From: Rhodovulum sp. 12E13
Lineage (GTDB): Bacteria; Pseudomonadota; Alphaproteobacteria; Rhodobacterales; Rhodobacteraceae
Assembly: GCF_003340565.1 (NCBI RefSeq)
Contig: NZ_QPLK01000006.1
Coordinates: 124,001 to 188,000 of the forward strand
Direction of reading: 5' to 3'
DNA length: 64,000 bases
A program made the position numbers and the translations under genes. Below are positions 32,456-42,379 of the stretch, piece by piece. The notes under the pieces were generated by a model. The model saw only the letters and a program-made list of their open reading frames with translations. It was not told the origin of the DNA and did no database searches. Positions within the stretch are counted from its first letter, which is position 1, and each line of letters begins with the position of its first letter.

Positions 32456-33520
32456 ATGATCCCCGAGGACAGACTGGACGAGATCCTGAGCCGCTTCGAA
32501 TATCTCGAGGCGCGCATGGCCGAGGCGGGCGACGGCGCCGAGATCGCCCGCCTGTCGCGGGACTATGCCGGGCTCAAGCCGGTGGTCGCCGCCATCGCCG
32601 AGTGGCGCGGGGCGAGGACGGCGCTGGCGGAGGCCGAGGCGCTGCTCGCCGACCCCGAAATGGCCGGTCTCGCCGCCGAGGAGAAGGCGGCGCTCGAGGC
32701 GCGGCTGCCGGAGCTGGAGAATGCGCTGAAGCTGGCGCTCGTTCCGAGGGACGAGGCCGATTCCCGCTCGGCGATGCTGGAGATCCGCCCCGGCACGGGC
32801 GGGGAGGAGGCCGCGCTCTTCGCGGGCGACCTTTTGCGGATGTACCAGCGCCACGCGGAAGCCAGGGGCTGGGGCTTCGAGGTGATCGAGGCGCAGGAGA
32901 GCGAGCTGGGCGGCATCCGCGAGGCGGTGGTCCGGGTGACGGGCGAGGGCGTCTTTGCGCGGCTCAAGTACGAATCGGGCGTCCACCGCGTGCAGCGCGT
33001 CCCCGAGACGGAGAGCGGGGGGCGCATCCACACCTCGGCCGCCACGGTCGCCGTGCTGCCCGAGGCCGGCGAGGTGGAGATCGACATCCCCGAAGGCGAT
33101 CTGCGGATCGACACGATGCGGGCGTCGGGAGCGGGCGGGCAGCACGTCAACACCACGGACTCGGCGGTCCGGATCACGCACCTGCCCACGGGGATCGTCG
33201 TGAGCTCGTCGGAGAAGTCGCAGCACCAGAACCGCCGGCTCGCGCTTGCCGTGCTGCGCGCGCGGCTGTTCGACATGGAGCGGCGGCGCGCGGCCGAGGA
33301 TCGGGCGGCCACGCGCAAGGCGCAGGTCGGCTCGGGCGACCGGTCGGAGCGCATCCGCACCTACAACTTCCCGCAGGGCCGGCTGACCGATCACCGGATC
33401 GGTCTGACGCTCTACCGTCTGGACCAGGTGATGGAGGGCGATCTAGACGAGGTGACAGATGCGCTCGCCGCCCACGATCAGGCCGAGAAACTGGCCGAGA
33501 TCGAGGGGGCGGGCGCATGA
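32456..33520 (+). CDS. prfA: Peptide chain release factor 1
   Basis: Recognises UAA and UAG and triggers peptide release at the ribosome. The 354-residue protein has the N-terminal helical domain, the [20 protein letters not shown] segment, the anticodon-like domain, and the catalytic GGQ at residues 227-229 in [19 protein letters not shown]-terminal [20 protein letters not shown] is diagnostic. A TTGACC sequence (32419-32424) lies 17 bases before CACATG, suggesting a very short leader. The stop overlaps the start of prmC (ATGA). Confidence 0.97.
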   Translation: MIPEDRLDEILSRFEYLEARMAEAGDGAEIARLSRDYAGLKPVVAAIAEWRGARTALAEAEALLADPEMAGLAAEEKAALEARLPELENALKLALVPRDEADSRSAMLEIRPGTGGEEAALFAGDLLRMYQRHAEARGWGFEVIEAQESELGGIREAVVRVTGEGVFARLKYESGVHRVQRVPETESGGRIHTSAATVAVLPEAGEVEIDIPEGDLRIDTMRASGAGGQHVNTTDSAVRITHLPTGIVVSSSEKSQHQNRRLALAVLRARLFDMERRRAAEDRAATRKAQVGSGDRSERIRTYNFPQGRLTDHRIGLTLYRLDQVMEGDLDEVTDALAAHDQAEKLAEIEGAGA

Positions 33521-34347
33521 CGCTGGCCGAGGCGCTGCGCGCTGCGACCCGCCGGCTGGCCGGGGCGGGAATCGCGGGCGCGGGGCGCGACGCGCGGCGC
33601 CTGCTGGCCCATGCCGCGGGCCTCGCGCCCGAGCGGCTGACGCTGCACATGTCCGAGCCGCTGCCGCCCGGGGCCGGCGACAGGTTCGAGGCCGCGCTCG
33701 CGGCGCGCCTCGAGCGTCGGCCGGTGGCGCAGATCGTGGGCGCGCGGGCCTTCTGGGGGCGGGAGTTCGCGGTCACGCCCGACACGCTCGACCCGCGCCC
33801 CGAGACCGAGACCCTCGTCGCCGCCGCGCTCGAGGCGCCCTTCGCGCGGCTTCTCGACCTCGGCACCGGCACCGGCTGTCTTGCCGTCACTCTGCTCGCC
33901 GAGCGGGAGGCGGCGACGGGCACGGCGACCGACATCTCGCCCCGCGCGCTCTCCGTCGCGCGGGTCAACGCCGAGCGGCACGACGTGGCCGGGCGGCTCG
34001 ACCTCGTCGAGGCCGACTGGGGCGCCGGGCTTGCCGGACGGTTCGACCTTGTCGTGTCGAACCCGCCTTACATCGCGGCGGCGGACATGGCGGGCCTTGC
34101 GCCCGAGGTGCGCTGCCACGAGCCATGGGGGGCGCTGACCGATGGCGCCGACGGGCTGACGGCCTACCGCCGGATCGCCGCAGCCGCGCCCGCGCTGATG
34201 GCGCCCGGTGGCCGGCTGATCGTCGAAACCGGGCCGGGTCAGGCGGCGGCCGTCGCGGAACTCTTTGCCGCCGCGGGCCTTGCCCTCACGGGGACTCGCG
34301 CCGATATGGATGGGAGGGAACGCGCGGTCACGGCACGCACCGCATGA
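33517..34347 (+). CDS. prmC: Release-factor glutamine methyltransferase
   Basis: Methylates the Gln side chain of the GGQ motif in RF1 and RF2 using SAM. The 276 residues show the N-terminal helical bundle, the [20 protein letters not shown] substrate-binding segment, [18 protein letters not shown] motif [16 protein letters not shown] and the catalytic NPPY at 182-185 ([15 protein letters not shown]). Its start overlaps the prfA stop by 4 bases, coupling synthesis to its main substrate. Confidence 0.95.
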   Translation: MTLAEALRAATRRLAGAGIAGAGRDARRLLAHAAGLAPERLTLHMSEPLPPGAGDRFEAALAARLERRPVAQIVGARAFWGREFAVTPDTLDPRPETETLVAAALEAPFARLLDLGTGTGCLAVTLLAEREAATGTATDISPRALSVARVNAERHDVAGRLDLVEADWGAGLAGRFDLVVSNPPYIAAADMAGLAPEVRCHEPWGALTDGADGLTAYRRIAAAAPALMAPGGRLIVETGPGQAAAVAELFAAAGLALTGTRADMDGRERAVTARTA

Positions 34348-34587
34348 CATCTCTGTCGCGCGGTCGCCGCAGCGAGCAGCCGCGGGCTCGCCCCACGAGC
34401 ATTTGGGCTTGCCAGCGGACCGATGACATGACAATCAGGGTCCGCGCATTTCGGAGCGGTTGGCCGCACGTCCTGCGCGTACGCCCGGAGAAGACGGATC
34501 CAGCGGCGAGAGGCGCGCCCTCTCAGTCGGGGGCTGGCAGGCCGCTCCCTGATCCACGATACCGCAACAAGGCGGACCAGTAACCAC

Positions 34588-35517
34588 ATGAGATCATCCA
34601 AGTCACGTTCGCGGTCGAAGTCGAACCGCTCGCGCTCGATGGGCAACATCCAGAACCGTGTGTTCGACTCCTCGGGGCCCGAGGGGAAGGTGCGCGGCAC
34701 GCCCCAGCAGATCATCGACAAGTACACCCAGCTCGCCCGCGATGCGCAGCTTGCCAACGACCGTGTGGCAGCCGAGAACTTCCAGCAGCACGCCGAGCAC
34801 TACACGCGGATGCTGGGCGAGGCGATGCGCGAGCTGGAGGCCCGGCGCGAGAGCCAGGATGGCGGCGGCGGCGGCCAGGCCAACGGTCAGCACCACGGGG
34901 GGCAGGCCGGTGGACAGGGTGGAGGCCATGCCGGGCCGGGTGGCGACCAGCAGGGCCACGCGCGCCAGGGTGGAGCCCAGCAGGACTCCGGCCAGCAGGG
35001 TGGGGGCCAGCAGAATGGGGGCCAACCGAGCGGTGGCCAACAGAACGGCGCCCGGCACGAGACGTCCGCCCGTGTCGAGGCCCAGACGCGGCACGAGGCT
35101 CAGACGCGGGACGAGGCGCAGCCGAATGACGATGATCGGCAGGGCCGGCGCGAGGAGAGCCTCTCCGACGCGGAGAAGGGCGATGCGACGCGCGAGGCCG
35201 GCGACGACGTCCGCGAAGCGGGGCGCTCCCGCCGGCGGCGCGGGGGAAGCCGCGTGGAGAAGGGCGAGGCCGGCTCCGACGTGATCGACCCCTCCGAAGA
35301 GGGGCAGAGCACGCTGGTCGAGACGCCCGAGAACACGCCCAAGCCCAAGCGCAGCCGCGCTCGCGCCAAGCCGCGCGGCAAGGCGGCCGGTGAGGGCGCC
35401 GGGGCGTCGGAGGGGGCCACCGACGCCGCCGGGGACAAGACCTCGGACAAGGGCACCGACGCGGGCGGCGATCCGGCCGGAGAGGGCGGATCGGACACGA
35501 CGCAGGCGGCCGAATAG
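34588..35517 (+). CDS. DUF4167 domain protein, disordered Gly/Gln-rich
   Basis: A 309-residue protein. The first 90 residues carry the DUF4167 region: basic start MRSSKSRSRSKSNRSRSMGN, then IQNRVFDSSGPEGKVRGTPQ and QIIDKYTQLARDAQLANDRV. From about residue 92 it is low complexity: Gly/Gln/His-rich repeats to about 155, then mixed-charge segments, and a Lys/Arg-rich then Gly/Asp-rich tail. An RNA-related role is sometimes suggested for such proteins from the basic N-terminus, but this is unproven. It follows prmC after 240 bases that hold no evident gene. Confidence 0.85.
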   Translation: MRSSKSRSRSKSNRSRSMGNIQNRVFDSSGPEGKVRGTPQQIIDKYTQLARDAQLANDRVAAENFQQHAEHYTRMLGEAMRELEARRESQDGGGGGQANGQHHGGQAGGQGGGHAGPGGDQQGHARQGGAQQDSGQQGGGQQNGGQPSGGQQNGARHETSARVEAQTRHEAQTRDEAQPNDDDRQGRREESLSDAEKGDATREAGDDVREAGRSRRRRGGSRVEKGEAGSDVIDPSEEGQSTLVETPENTPKPKRSRARAKPRGKAAGEGAGASEGATDAAGDKTSDKGTDAGGDPAGEGGSDTTQAAE

Positions 35518-35601
35518 AGACCATGGCCCCGCAGGTCGGGGCTTCGCCGGGCCGGCCGGGTACGTGCCCGCTCTCGGGCCCGGATCCGTCGGTTGTCGCG
35601 G

Positions 35602-36444
35602 TCAGCCCCGCGCTGTTAGCGCGCGTGCGAGTGCCGCGAATTGCGCCACGCTCAGCCGCTCGGCCCGCTCGGTGGGTGCCACGCCCGCGTCGGCCAGCAG
35701 CGCCTCGGCATCGCCGAGGCCGCGCAGGGCGGCCCGCAGCATCTTGCGCCGCTGGTTGAAGGCCGCTGCCACGACCCGCTCCATCACGGCCGCGTCGGCC
35801 TCGGCCACCGGTCGCGCCCGCGGGCGGAGATGCACGACCGCCGAATGCACCTTGGGCGGCGGCGTGAAGGCCTCGGGCGGCAGCGTCAGGGCGATGCGCG
35901 CCTCGGTTCGCCACTGGGCCAGGACGGCGAGGCGGCCGTAGGCGCGGGTGCCGGGCGTCGCCACGATGCGGTCGGCCACCTCGCGCTGGAACATGAGCGT
36001 GAGCGACGCCCAGAAGGGCGGCCATGACGGCGGCGTGAGCCAGCGCACCAGAAGCTCGGTCCCCACGTAGTAGGGCAGGTTCGCCACGACGTGGATCGGC
36101 GGAGAGAGATGCGCGGTCGGGTCGACCTCGAGCGCGTCGCCCTCGATCACGCTCAGCCGCCCCGGCCACGCCGCGGCGATCTCGGCCAGCGCGGGCAGGC
36201 AGCGCGCATCCTTCTCCACGGCCAGCACGTGGCCTGCCCCCTCGGCCAGCAGGGCCCGCGTGAGCCCGCCCGGGCCGGGCCCGACCTCGAGCACCGAGGC
36301 CGCCGACAGATCGCCCGGAACGCGCGCGATGCGGGCCGTCAGGTTGAGATCGAGCAGGAAGTTCTGGCCCAGCGCCTTTCGCGCCCGCAGACCGTGCCGC
36401 GCGATGACCTCCCGGAGGGGCGGCAACCCGTCGATGGCGCTCAT
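35602..36444 (-). CDS. rsmA: 16S rRNA (adenine-1518/1519-N6)-dimethyltransferase
   Basis: KsgA/RsmA dimethylates two adenosines in 16S rRNA helix 45 late in small-subunit assembly. The 280-residue protein opens with the family [23 protein letters not shown] motif I is [16 protein letters not shown], the acidic motif [12 protein letters not shown], and the catalytic motif [13 protein letters not shown]. The C-terminal helical domain has [15 protein letters not shown]. It is the last gene of the lpt-sur-pdxA operon. A family-2 repeat lies between it and pdxA, so it may also have separate expression. Confidence 0.95.
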   Translation of the reverse strand: MSAIDGLPPLREVIARHGLRARKALGQNFLLDLNLTARIARVPGDLSAASVLEVGPGPGGLTRALLAEGAGHVLAVEKDARCLPALAEIAAAWPGRLSVIEGDALEVDPTAHLSPPIHVVANLPYYVGTELLVRWLTPPSWPPFWASLTLMFQREVADRIVATPGTRAYGRLAVLAQWRTEARIALTLPPEAFTPPPKVHSAVVHLRPRARPVAEADAAVMERVVAAAFNQRRKMLRAALRGLGDAEALLADAGVAPTERAERLSVAQFAALARALTARG

Positions 36445-36628
36445 CCGACGGCCTTTCGTCGCCCCGCTCCGCCCACGCCCGCTCCGCCCGGGCCCACGCC
36501 CACGTCCGCTCCGCCTCCGCCCGCCGCGCCCCGGGCCGGCGCGGACCTCGCCTTGTGGCATCGGCCCGCCCGCCCCGGCGACCCCTCGCCTGCGCGCGCG
36601 CCGCCGGGCTCTGCCGGGCAAAGACCCG

Positions 36629-36694
36629 CTGCTTCTTCTTGCTTCAAGTATCCCGGGGGAGTCGGCCGCAGGGCCGACGGGGGCAGCGCCCCCC
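36629..36694 (-). repeat. Family-2 oriented 3'-end repeat, full copy inside an operon
   Basis: Read on the minus strand: GGGGGC-GCT-GCCCCC (36693-36679), a second hairpin GTCGGCC-CTGC-GGCCGAC, then CTCCCCCGGGATACTTGA and AGCAAGAAGAAGCAG ending at 36629. It starts 16 bases after the pdxA stop in the same orientation, and rsmA continues on the same strand 185 bases further on. Confidence 0.75.
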
Positions 36695-36709
36695 GCGACG
36701 CCTCCCGCC

Positions 36710-37729
36710 TCACGCCGCCCTCCTTGCATGGGCCATCCGCTCGGCCATGTGGAGCGCGGCGATCAGGCTCGTCGGATCGGCCCGGCCCTGGCCCGCGATG
36801 TCGAACGCCGTGCCGTGGTCGGGCGAGGTGCGCACGAAGGGCAGGCCGAGGGTCACGTTCACGCCGCCGGCGAAGTCGATCGTCTTGATCGGGATCAGCG
36901 CCTGGTCGTGGTACATGCACACGGCCGCATCGTAATGCGCCCGCGCCGCGGCGTGGAACATCGTGTCGGCCGAGAGCGGCCCCGACAGCACCAGCCCCTC
37001 GGCGCGCAACGCCTCGAGCACCGGCGTGATCGTCTCGATCTCCTCCCGCCCCATCGCGCCGCCCTCGCCGGCATGGGGGTTGAGGCCCGCCACCGCGATC
37101 CGCGGCACGGAGATGCCGAAGTCGCGCCGCAGACCCGCATGGGTCAGCCGGATGGTCTGCATCAGCACGTCGCGCGTGAGAAGATGCGGCACCTCGGCGA
37201 GCGGAACATGGATCGTCGCCGGCACCACGCGCAGGTGCTCGCAGGCGAGCATCATCACCACCCTGTCCACTCCGGCGAGGGCGGCGAGATACTCGGTGTG
37301 GCCGGGATAGGAGAAGCCCGCCCCCTCCTGCAGCGCCTTCTTGTGGATCGGCCCCGTCACCAGCCCCGCCACGGCCCCCTCCTGCGCCAGCCGCACCGCG
37401 CGGGCGATCACGGCGATCACCTCGGCGGCGTTCCCGGCCTCGGGGCGGCCGGGGGCGGCCGGCGCGGGGAAGGCATGGCGCAGGACGGGCAGGGCGGAGG
37501 CGGCGACGCGCGGCGCCTCTGACGGGTGCGTCACCTCGCGCACGGGCGTTCCGCGCGGCAGGTGGGCGGGGTCGCCGATCCAGACGAAGGGCAGGCGGGC
37601 GCCGAGCGTCTCCCATGCGCGGGCGGCGATCTCGGGGCCGATCCCGGCCGGCTCGCCGCAGGTCAGCGCGAGCGGCTTCGCCGCCGGGGCGCTGCCGGCC
37701 TGCGCCGGGGGGCGCGGCGCCCCGCTCAC
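36710..37729 (-). CDS. pdxA: 4-hydroxythreonine-4-phosphate dehydrogenase
   Basis: NAD-dependent step of the DXP-dependent pyridoxal phosphate pathway. The 339-residue enzyme has the opening [41 protein letters not shown] with the HTE metal/substrate region, [14 protein letters not shown], and the C-terminal [17 protein letters not shown] and [16 protein letters not shown]. The three metal-binding histidines are those in PGHTE, NPHAG and YHDQA/SPDHG. The start is a GTG at 37729 overlapping the surA stop by 4 bases. A short Pro/Ala-rich N-terminal extension precedes the conserved start. Confidence 0.94.
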   Translation of the reverse strand: MSGAPRPPAQAGSAPAAKPLALTCGEPAGIGPEIAARAWETLGARLPFVWIGDPAHLPRGTPVREVTHPSEAPRVAASALPVLRHAFPAPAAPGRPEAGNAAEVIAVIARAVRLAQEGAVAGLVTGPIHKKALQEGAGFSYPGHTEYLAALAGVDRVVMMLACEHLRVVPATIHVPLAEVPHLLTRDVLMQTIRLTHAGLRRDFGISVPRIAVAGLNPHAGEGGAMGREEIETITPVLEALRAEGLVLSGPLSADTMFHAAARAHYDAAVCMYHDQALIPIKTIDFAGGVNVTLGLPFVRTSPDHGTAFDIAGQGRADPTSLIAALHMAERMAHARRAA

Positions 37730-38982
37730 GGCTCGCGGACGATCGCGTCGGCGCGCAGCTCGGCAAGGAAGCCGTCGGCATAGGCCGAAAGGCGGCGATC
37801 GATCAGCTGGCGGCGCACGGCGGCGCGGTCGACCTCTTCCTCGCGGATCTCGGTACGCCCGCACAGCATCAGGAACACCAGCGTCCCGCCCTCGGCATAG
37901 GTGGCCGTCTCGCCCTCGTCGAGCTTGGCCAGTTCCAGCGCCTCGCGCGACGGGACGTCGCCCTGCGCGCGGGTCTCGATCGTCAGTCGCTCGGCCGGCT
38001 GGCCCTGGTTGACGCCGTAGAGATCGTCGCAGGTGTCGACACGCGCCGCGACGCTGGCGGCCTCCTGCAGCGCGGCCTCGCTCGCGCCGCCCGGGATCAG
38101 GTAGCGTGCGTATTCGAGGCTGACATTCTCGGCCTCGGCCACGCCGGTCTCGCGGAGGTCGCGCAGGAGGAACACCGCCACAGCCCCGCCAAGCGACACC
38201 GGGTCGGAGACCTCGCCGGGCGCGAGTGTCAGGATCTGCGCGCGCAGCTCGGGCGGCAGGTTGCCCACGTCGACCGCGTTCGACACGCGCCCCCCTGCCG
38301 TGCGGGTCGGCGCGGCCGAGAACTGGCGCGCGGCGGCGGCAAAGGCCCCCTCGCCGCGGACATTGGCGGAGATGTCGGCGGCGATGCGCTCGGCCCGCGC
38401 CTGCTCGTCGGGATTGCGGGCGGGAATGATGATCTCCGAGATGAGCGCCTCGGCCCCGCCCCGGCGCGAGGTGAGGGCGAGGGCGCGGTCGATCTCGGCC
38501 TCGGTCACCTGCGCACGGGCGCCGAAGCGCGCCCGCACCACCTGCCGCCAGGCGACGCCCGCGCGCACGAAGTCGCGAAAGCTCTCTTCGGCCACGCCGG
38601 CCTGGCCGATCCGGGCGATGAACTCCTCGGTGGTCAGGTCGACCCGCCCGGCGAATTCCGCCATCCCCGCCTCGACCTCCTCGGGGGCGGGGGCGATGCC
38701 GAGCCGCTCGGCGGCGGCGAGCTGGAGGCGCTCGTCGACGAGCGCCTCCCGGGCGGCCTCCTGCGGGTTGCCCGGCGAGCGGAACAGCGTCAGCAGCAGG
38801 GCGCGCTGGTCGATTTCCCATTGCGTCACGACGCGGTCGTTGACCTCGACCACCGGGCGGAAGGGGTTCGACTGCGCCGCCGCCGGCCCGGCGACAGGGA
38901 CGGGGGCGAGTGCCGCCGCGACGAGCGCGGCCGAAAGGGCTGCGGCGCGGGAGCGGATCACGGAGAAGAGCCGGAGGCCCAT
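37726..38982 (-). CDS. surA: SurA-like periplasmic peptidyl-prolyl isomerase/chaperone
   Basis: A 418-residue secreted protein with signal peptide (AAALSAALVAAALAPVPVAG, then PAAAQ). It has the SurA N-terminal chaperone domain (VVEVNDRVVTQWEIDQRALL) and a parvulin-type region (ISEIIIPARNPDEQARAE, then GDLGNLPPEL-like GGRVSNAVDVGNLPPELRAQ). It helps fold outer-membrane proteins such as LptD, whose gene is immediately upstream in the operon. Only one parvulin domain is evident, unlike the two in E. coli SurA. Confidence 0.9.
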   Translation of the reverse strand: MGLRLFSVIRSRAAALSAALVAAALAPVPVAGPAAAQSNPFRPVVEVNDRVVTQWEIDQRALLLTLFRSPGNPQEAAREALVDERLQLAAAERLGIAPAPEEVEAGMAEFAGRVDLTTEEFIARIGQAGVAEESFRDFVRAGVAWRQVVRARFGARAQVTEAEIDRALALTSRRGGAEALISEIIIPARNPDEQARAERIAADISANVRGEGAFAAAARQFSAAPTRTAGGRVSNAVDVGNLPPELRAQILTLAPGEVSDPVSLGGAVAVFLLRDLRETGVAEAENVSLEYARYLIPGGASEAALQEAASVAARVDTCDDLYGVNQGQPAERLTIETRAQGDVPSREALELAKLDEGETATYAEGGTLVFLMLCGRTEIREEEVDRAAVRRQLIDRRLSAYADGFLAELRADAIVREP

Positions 38983-39128
38983 GAGTCACCTCGTCGGTCG
39001 GGGGCGCCGTCCGGCGCGCATCCTGCGCCCTGTGTAGGCGAGGCGGTCGGCGGTGCCAAGCCGTCGCCGCCCGTCCGGCGCGCAGGTTTGACGACGAGAC
39101 CACGGCGGGGCTGCGGCCCGGACGCCCC

Positions 39129-41273
39129 TCACCGCAGGCACGAGCGGTTGCGGGGGCGAGGGCCGTCGGAGGTGCCGCCGAAGCCCGCGAGCTCGATGCC
39201 GAAGTCGATCGAGGTCGAGGGGTCGTCCTGGTCGGGCTCGGTGTAGCGCTGACGCAGGCCGACATCGACGGTGACGCAGTTGGCGCGGTATTCCACGCCG
39301 AAGGTCGCGTCGGCGGCGCGGTCGCGGGCGAGGTCGTAGGCGATGTCGGCCGAGGCGCTCCAGCGGTCGTTCCAGCGCAGCGCCCCGTCGACGCGCCACT
39401 GGTTGACCGCCTCGGGCCGGGCCTCGGCGGGCGCGGCCTCGAGCCAGGTATAGCTGCCGGCGAAGTCGAGCCGCTCGCCCGCCCAGCCGAACTGCGCCTC
39501 GATCAGCTCGGCCTCGAGGTCGTCGTCGACAAGGGCGCGGCCGTCGACGCGAAAGCCCTGCGCCAGATCGAGCCGGGCGGCCAGCAGCCAGTCGGAGCGC
39601 GCGCCGTCGAGCGCGTCGAACCGGGCGAACTGCCCCTCGTCGTCGGCGCGCAGCACCCGGCCTGCGGCGAGGCCGAGCGACCAGCCGCCGGGGTCGTGCC
39701 GGGTGTAGGAGAGGCCGAGATTGGCGCGCAGCCCCGCCTCGAGCCGGTCGCCCGCGGGGAAGCGCGAGAAGGAGAAGAGGTTGCCCTCGTCGAGCGCGAC
39801 CTGCCCGCTCTCTTCGGCGGGGCGGTCGGTCAGCGCCTCCTCGCCCGTCCAGACGATCTGCGCTACGGGCTCGATCACGTGGGACGCGCCGCTGCCCTGC
39901 TTGACCCACGGCCAGCGCAACTCCACCGCGGCGGCCGGGATCACCCGTGTCTGCGTGTCCCGGTTGTCGCTGTCGTCGCCGTAGGCGTCGGCCTGGGCGA
40001 GCAGGCGCGTCTCGGCGGCGAACAGCAGCCCCCCCGGCAGCACCGCGTCGCCGCGCCAGCCCAGCTCGGCCTCGATCCGGCCGACGTCGCGGCCCAGCAC
40101 GTCTTCGGACGAGGGGCGCTCGTGGCCGTGCGCGGCGAGCCGCAGGCTGCCGGTGCCGCCGGCGAGATCGAACCGGCGGGTGACCGAGAGATCGCCGATC
40201 AGCGACGGGCGCCGCTCGTTGCCGACATCGGCGCCGGGGACGTAGAAATGAAGGCCCTCCGCCTCGAACAGGTAGTCGTGCTCGGCCTTCACCAGCCGCA
40301 GCGAGCTGTCGAGCCTGCGCTTGCCGTAAAAGCCGTAATCGTCGAGGTAGTCGGCGTCCGAGGCGTATTCGACATCGAAGGTCAGCCGATAGCCGCGGGG
40401 CAGCGAGAAGGCCCCGCGACCGAACAGGTAGCCGCGCACTTCGTCGGGCACGATGTCGTCGCGCGAGATGGCGCCGTCGAATTGCAGCGTCCCGGTGCGG
40501 AACGCCTGCCGGTAGCGCCCCTCCACCGTCAGCGACCGGGCCGAGACGTAGGGCGCGAGGGTCAGGTCGCGGCTGGGCGAAAGGGCAATGAAATAGGGCG
40601 CCTTGATGCCGAAGCCCAGCTCGTCGGTGCGCACGAAACGCGGTGCCAGAAAGCCTGTCGCGCGCTCGAGGGTCGGATCGGGCAGGCGCAGCTGCGGCAA
40701 GTAGAGCACCGGCACGCCGTAGAGCTCGAAGCGCGCATTCTCGAAGTAGAGCTGCTTCTCCTGCGTGTCGTGCACGATCCGGCTGGCGCGGATCTGCCAG
40801 AGCGGCACCGGGTTGGCCGCGCAGACCTCGCAGGACGAGGCGACCACCTTGGAGAGCTGGGTATAGCGCCCCTCCACCCGGTTGATCTCGGCCGCGGCGA
40901 GCTGGAGCTGGCGGTCGAGCACGAGGCGGGCCGAGCGCAGCAGGCCGTCGCGCAGATCGGGCGAGAGCTCGGCCGCGTCGGCCAGCAGAAGCGCCTCGCC
41001 CGCGCCCTGCGCGATCGTGATCGGCCCCTCGACCGACAGCGCGCCGGTCGCCCCGTCATACACGATGCGGCTCGCGGTCAGGCGCGTCTCGCCCTGCAGG
41101 GCCTCGACGTCGCCGCTGGCGATCAGGCGTCCCGCGGCGTCGATCTCCACCCGGTCGGCGAGCAGGGTGGCGGGTTCCGCCCCCTCCCCGTCGGGCGCGT
41201 CCTGCGCGGCGGCCGGCGCCGCGGCGAGGGCCGCCGCCAGAGCGGCGGCGCGCAGGAGTGCGCCCGCGCTCAT
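39129..41273 (-). CDS. lptD: LPS-assembly protein LptD
   Basis: Outer-membrane beta-barrel that inserts lipopolysaccharide into the outer leaflet. The 714-residue protein has a signal peptide (LLRAAALAAALAAAPAAAQD), an N-terminal OstA/jellyroll domain (LLADRVEIDAAGRLIASGD then VEALQGETRLTASRIVYDGA) and a long barrel region of alternating strands. Cysteine pairs at SSCEVCAANP and near the C-terminus (ANCVTV and NRSCLR) fit the disulfides used for LptD maturation. Its start overlaps the lptG stop by 4 bases. Confidence 0.94.
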   Translation of the reverse strand: MSAGALLRAAALAAALAAAPAAAQDAPDGEGAEPATLLADRVEIDAAGRLIASGDVEALQGETRLTASRIVYDGATGALSVEGPITIAQGAGEALLLADAAELSPDLRDGLLRSARLVLDRQLQLAAAEINRVEGRYTQLSKVVASSCEVCAANPVPLWQIRASRIVHDTQEKQLYFENARFELYGVPVLYLPQLRLPDPTLERATGFLAPRFVRTDELGFGIKAPYFIALSPSRDLTLAPYVSARSLTVEGRYRQAFRTGTLQFDGAISRDDIVPDEVRGYLFGRGAFSLPRGYRLTFDVEYASDADYLDDYGFYGKRRLDSSLRLVKAEHDYLFEAEGLHFYVPGADVGNERRPSLIGDLSVTRRFDLAGGTGSLRLAAHGHERPSSEDVLGRDVGRIEAELGWRGDAVLPGGLLFAAETRLLAQADAYGDDSDNRDTQTRVIPAAAVELRWPWVKQGSGASHVIEPVAQIVWTGEEALTDRPAEESGQVALDEGNLFSFSRFPAGDRLEAGLRANLGLSYTRHDPGGWSLGLAAGRVLRADDEGQFARFDALDGARSDWLLAARLDLAQGFRVDGRALVDDDLEAELIEAQFGWAGERLDFAGSYTWLEAAPAEARPEAVNQWRVDGALRWNDRWSASADIAYDLARDRAADATFGVEYRANCVTVDVGLRQRYTEPDQDDPSTSIDFGIELAGFGGTSDGPRPRNRSCLR

Positions 41274-42379
41274 CCGTCCTCCAGATGCAGCAGCAGCCCG
41301 AGCGACAGCAGGATCGCCGCCACGGGCGGAGACCAGGCCGCCAACGCCACCGGGATCTGGCCGTTCTCGCCGAGGATCTGGGCGAAGTTGCGGATGAAAT
41401 AGATGCCGAAGCCCATGGCGAGCGCCAGCATCACCATCTGCCCCGTTCGCCCGAAGCGGGTGTGGCGCATGGTAAAGCCCGCGCCGATCATCACCATGCC
41501 GGCGAGGAACAGCGGCAGCGCCAGCTCCATCTGGAACCACACGCGGTGAAGGCGCGCGGAAAAGCCCGCCTGGGTCAGGCTGTCGATATGGGCCGGCAGC
41601 TCCCAGATCGGCACCGAGGCGGGCGTGCCGAAGCTGTCGCGGATCTGGTCCGGCGTGAGCGTGGTAGGCACGGTGAGTTGCGCGACGGTCGTGGCGTTCG
41701 ACTCGGGGTTGAGCTGGTCGAGCGGCCAGACCTTGGCGTCCGTCAGATGCCACTGTCCGGGCGAGAGCGAGGCCGAGTGCGCCTCGATCCGCCGGACGGC
41801 GCCGAGTGCGCTGCCGTCGCCCGGCGGCGCGAATTCGAGAAAGGTGACGCCGAAAAGGGTCGTGCCGTCGGCATTAGCGCGGCTGGCGCGGATCACGGTC
41901 TGCCCGCTCTCGCCGCCCTGCCGCAACCACAGCCCCTCCGCGCTGATCGACAGCACCGAGCCGCCCTCCGACGAGACCTCGGCCGCCCGCGCCTCGTAAC
42001 GGGCCAGCGTCGCGGCGACGATGGGGTTGAGGATCGCCACCCCCGCCGCGCCGATCAGGAGCGCCACCGCCACCGGCGCGGCGAGCGCCCGCAGGGCCGA
42101 GCGCCCGGCGGCGCGGGTGACGACCAGCTCGGAGGTGCGCGCGAAGTTGAGGAACAGCGCGATGGTGGCGAGGATCGCGAGCAGCGGGAAAATGCGGTAG
42201 AGCGCCTGCGGCATCGACAGCAGCGCCAGCTCCATGGCGCCTGCGAGCGCGATCTCGGAGGCGTCGAAGCGGCGGAGCTGCTCGACCATGTCGAGCAGCG
42301 TGATGACGACGCCGAGGACGAAGGCGATGCCCGCGAACGCCTTCAGGTATTTCCACGCGAAATAGAGATGCAGCCTCAT
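41270..42379 (-). CDS. lptG: LPS export ABC transporter permease LptG
   Basis: One of the two inner-membrane permeases of the LptB2FG transporter that extracts LPS. The 369 residues start MRLHLYFAWKYLKAFAGIAF and have three N-terminal spans (with MPQALYRIFPLLAILATIAL and SELVVTRAAGRSALR, the coupling-helix region), a periplasmic beta-jellyroll of about 150 residues, and three C-terminal spans (FGIYFIRNFAQILGENGQIP). Overlaps lptF and lptD by 4 bases each. No lptB gene is in the window. Confidence 0.94.
   Translation of the reverse strand: MRLHLYFAWKYLKAFAGIAFVLGVVITLLDMVEQLRRFDASEIALAGAMELALLSMPQALYRIFPLLAILATIALFLNFARTSELVVTRAAGRSALRALAAPVAVALLIGAAGVAILNPIVAATLARYEARAAEVSSEGGSVLSISAEGLWLRQGGESGQTVIRASRANADGTTLFGVTFLEFAPPGDGSALGAVRRIEAHSASLSPGQWHLTDAKVWPLDQLNPESNATTVAQLTVPTTLTPDQIRDSFGTPASVPIWELPAHIDSLTQAGFSARLHRVWFQMELALPLFLAGMVMIGAGFTMRHTRFGRTGQMVMLALAMGFGIYFIRNFAQILGENGQIPVALAAWSPPVAAILLSLGLLLHLEDG

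Noticed and set aside
34348-34587. Small gene between prmC and the DUF4167 gene
   Set aside because: No frame with a ribosome site and normal composition was found in these 240 bases.
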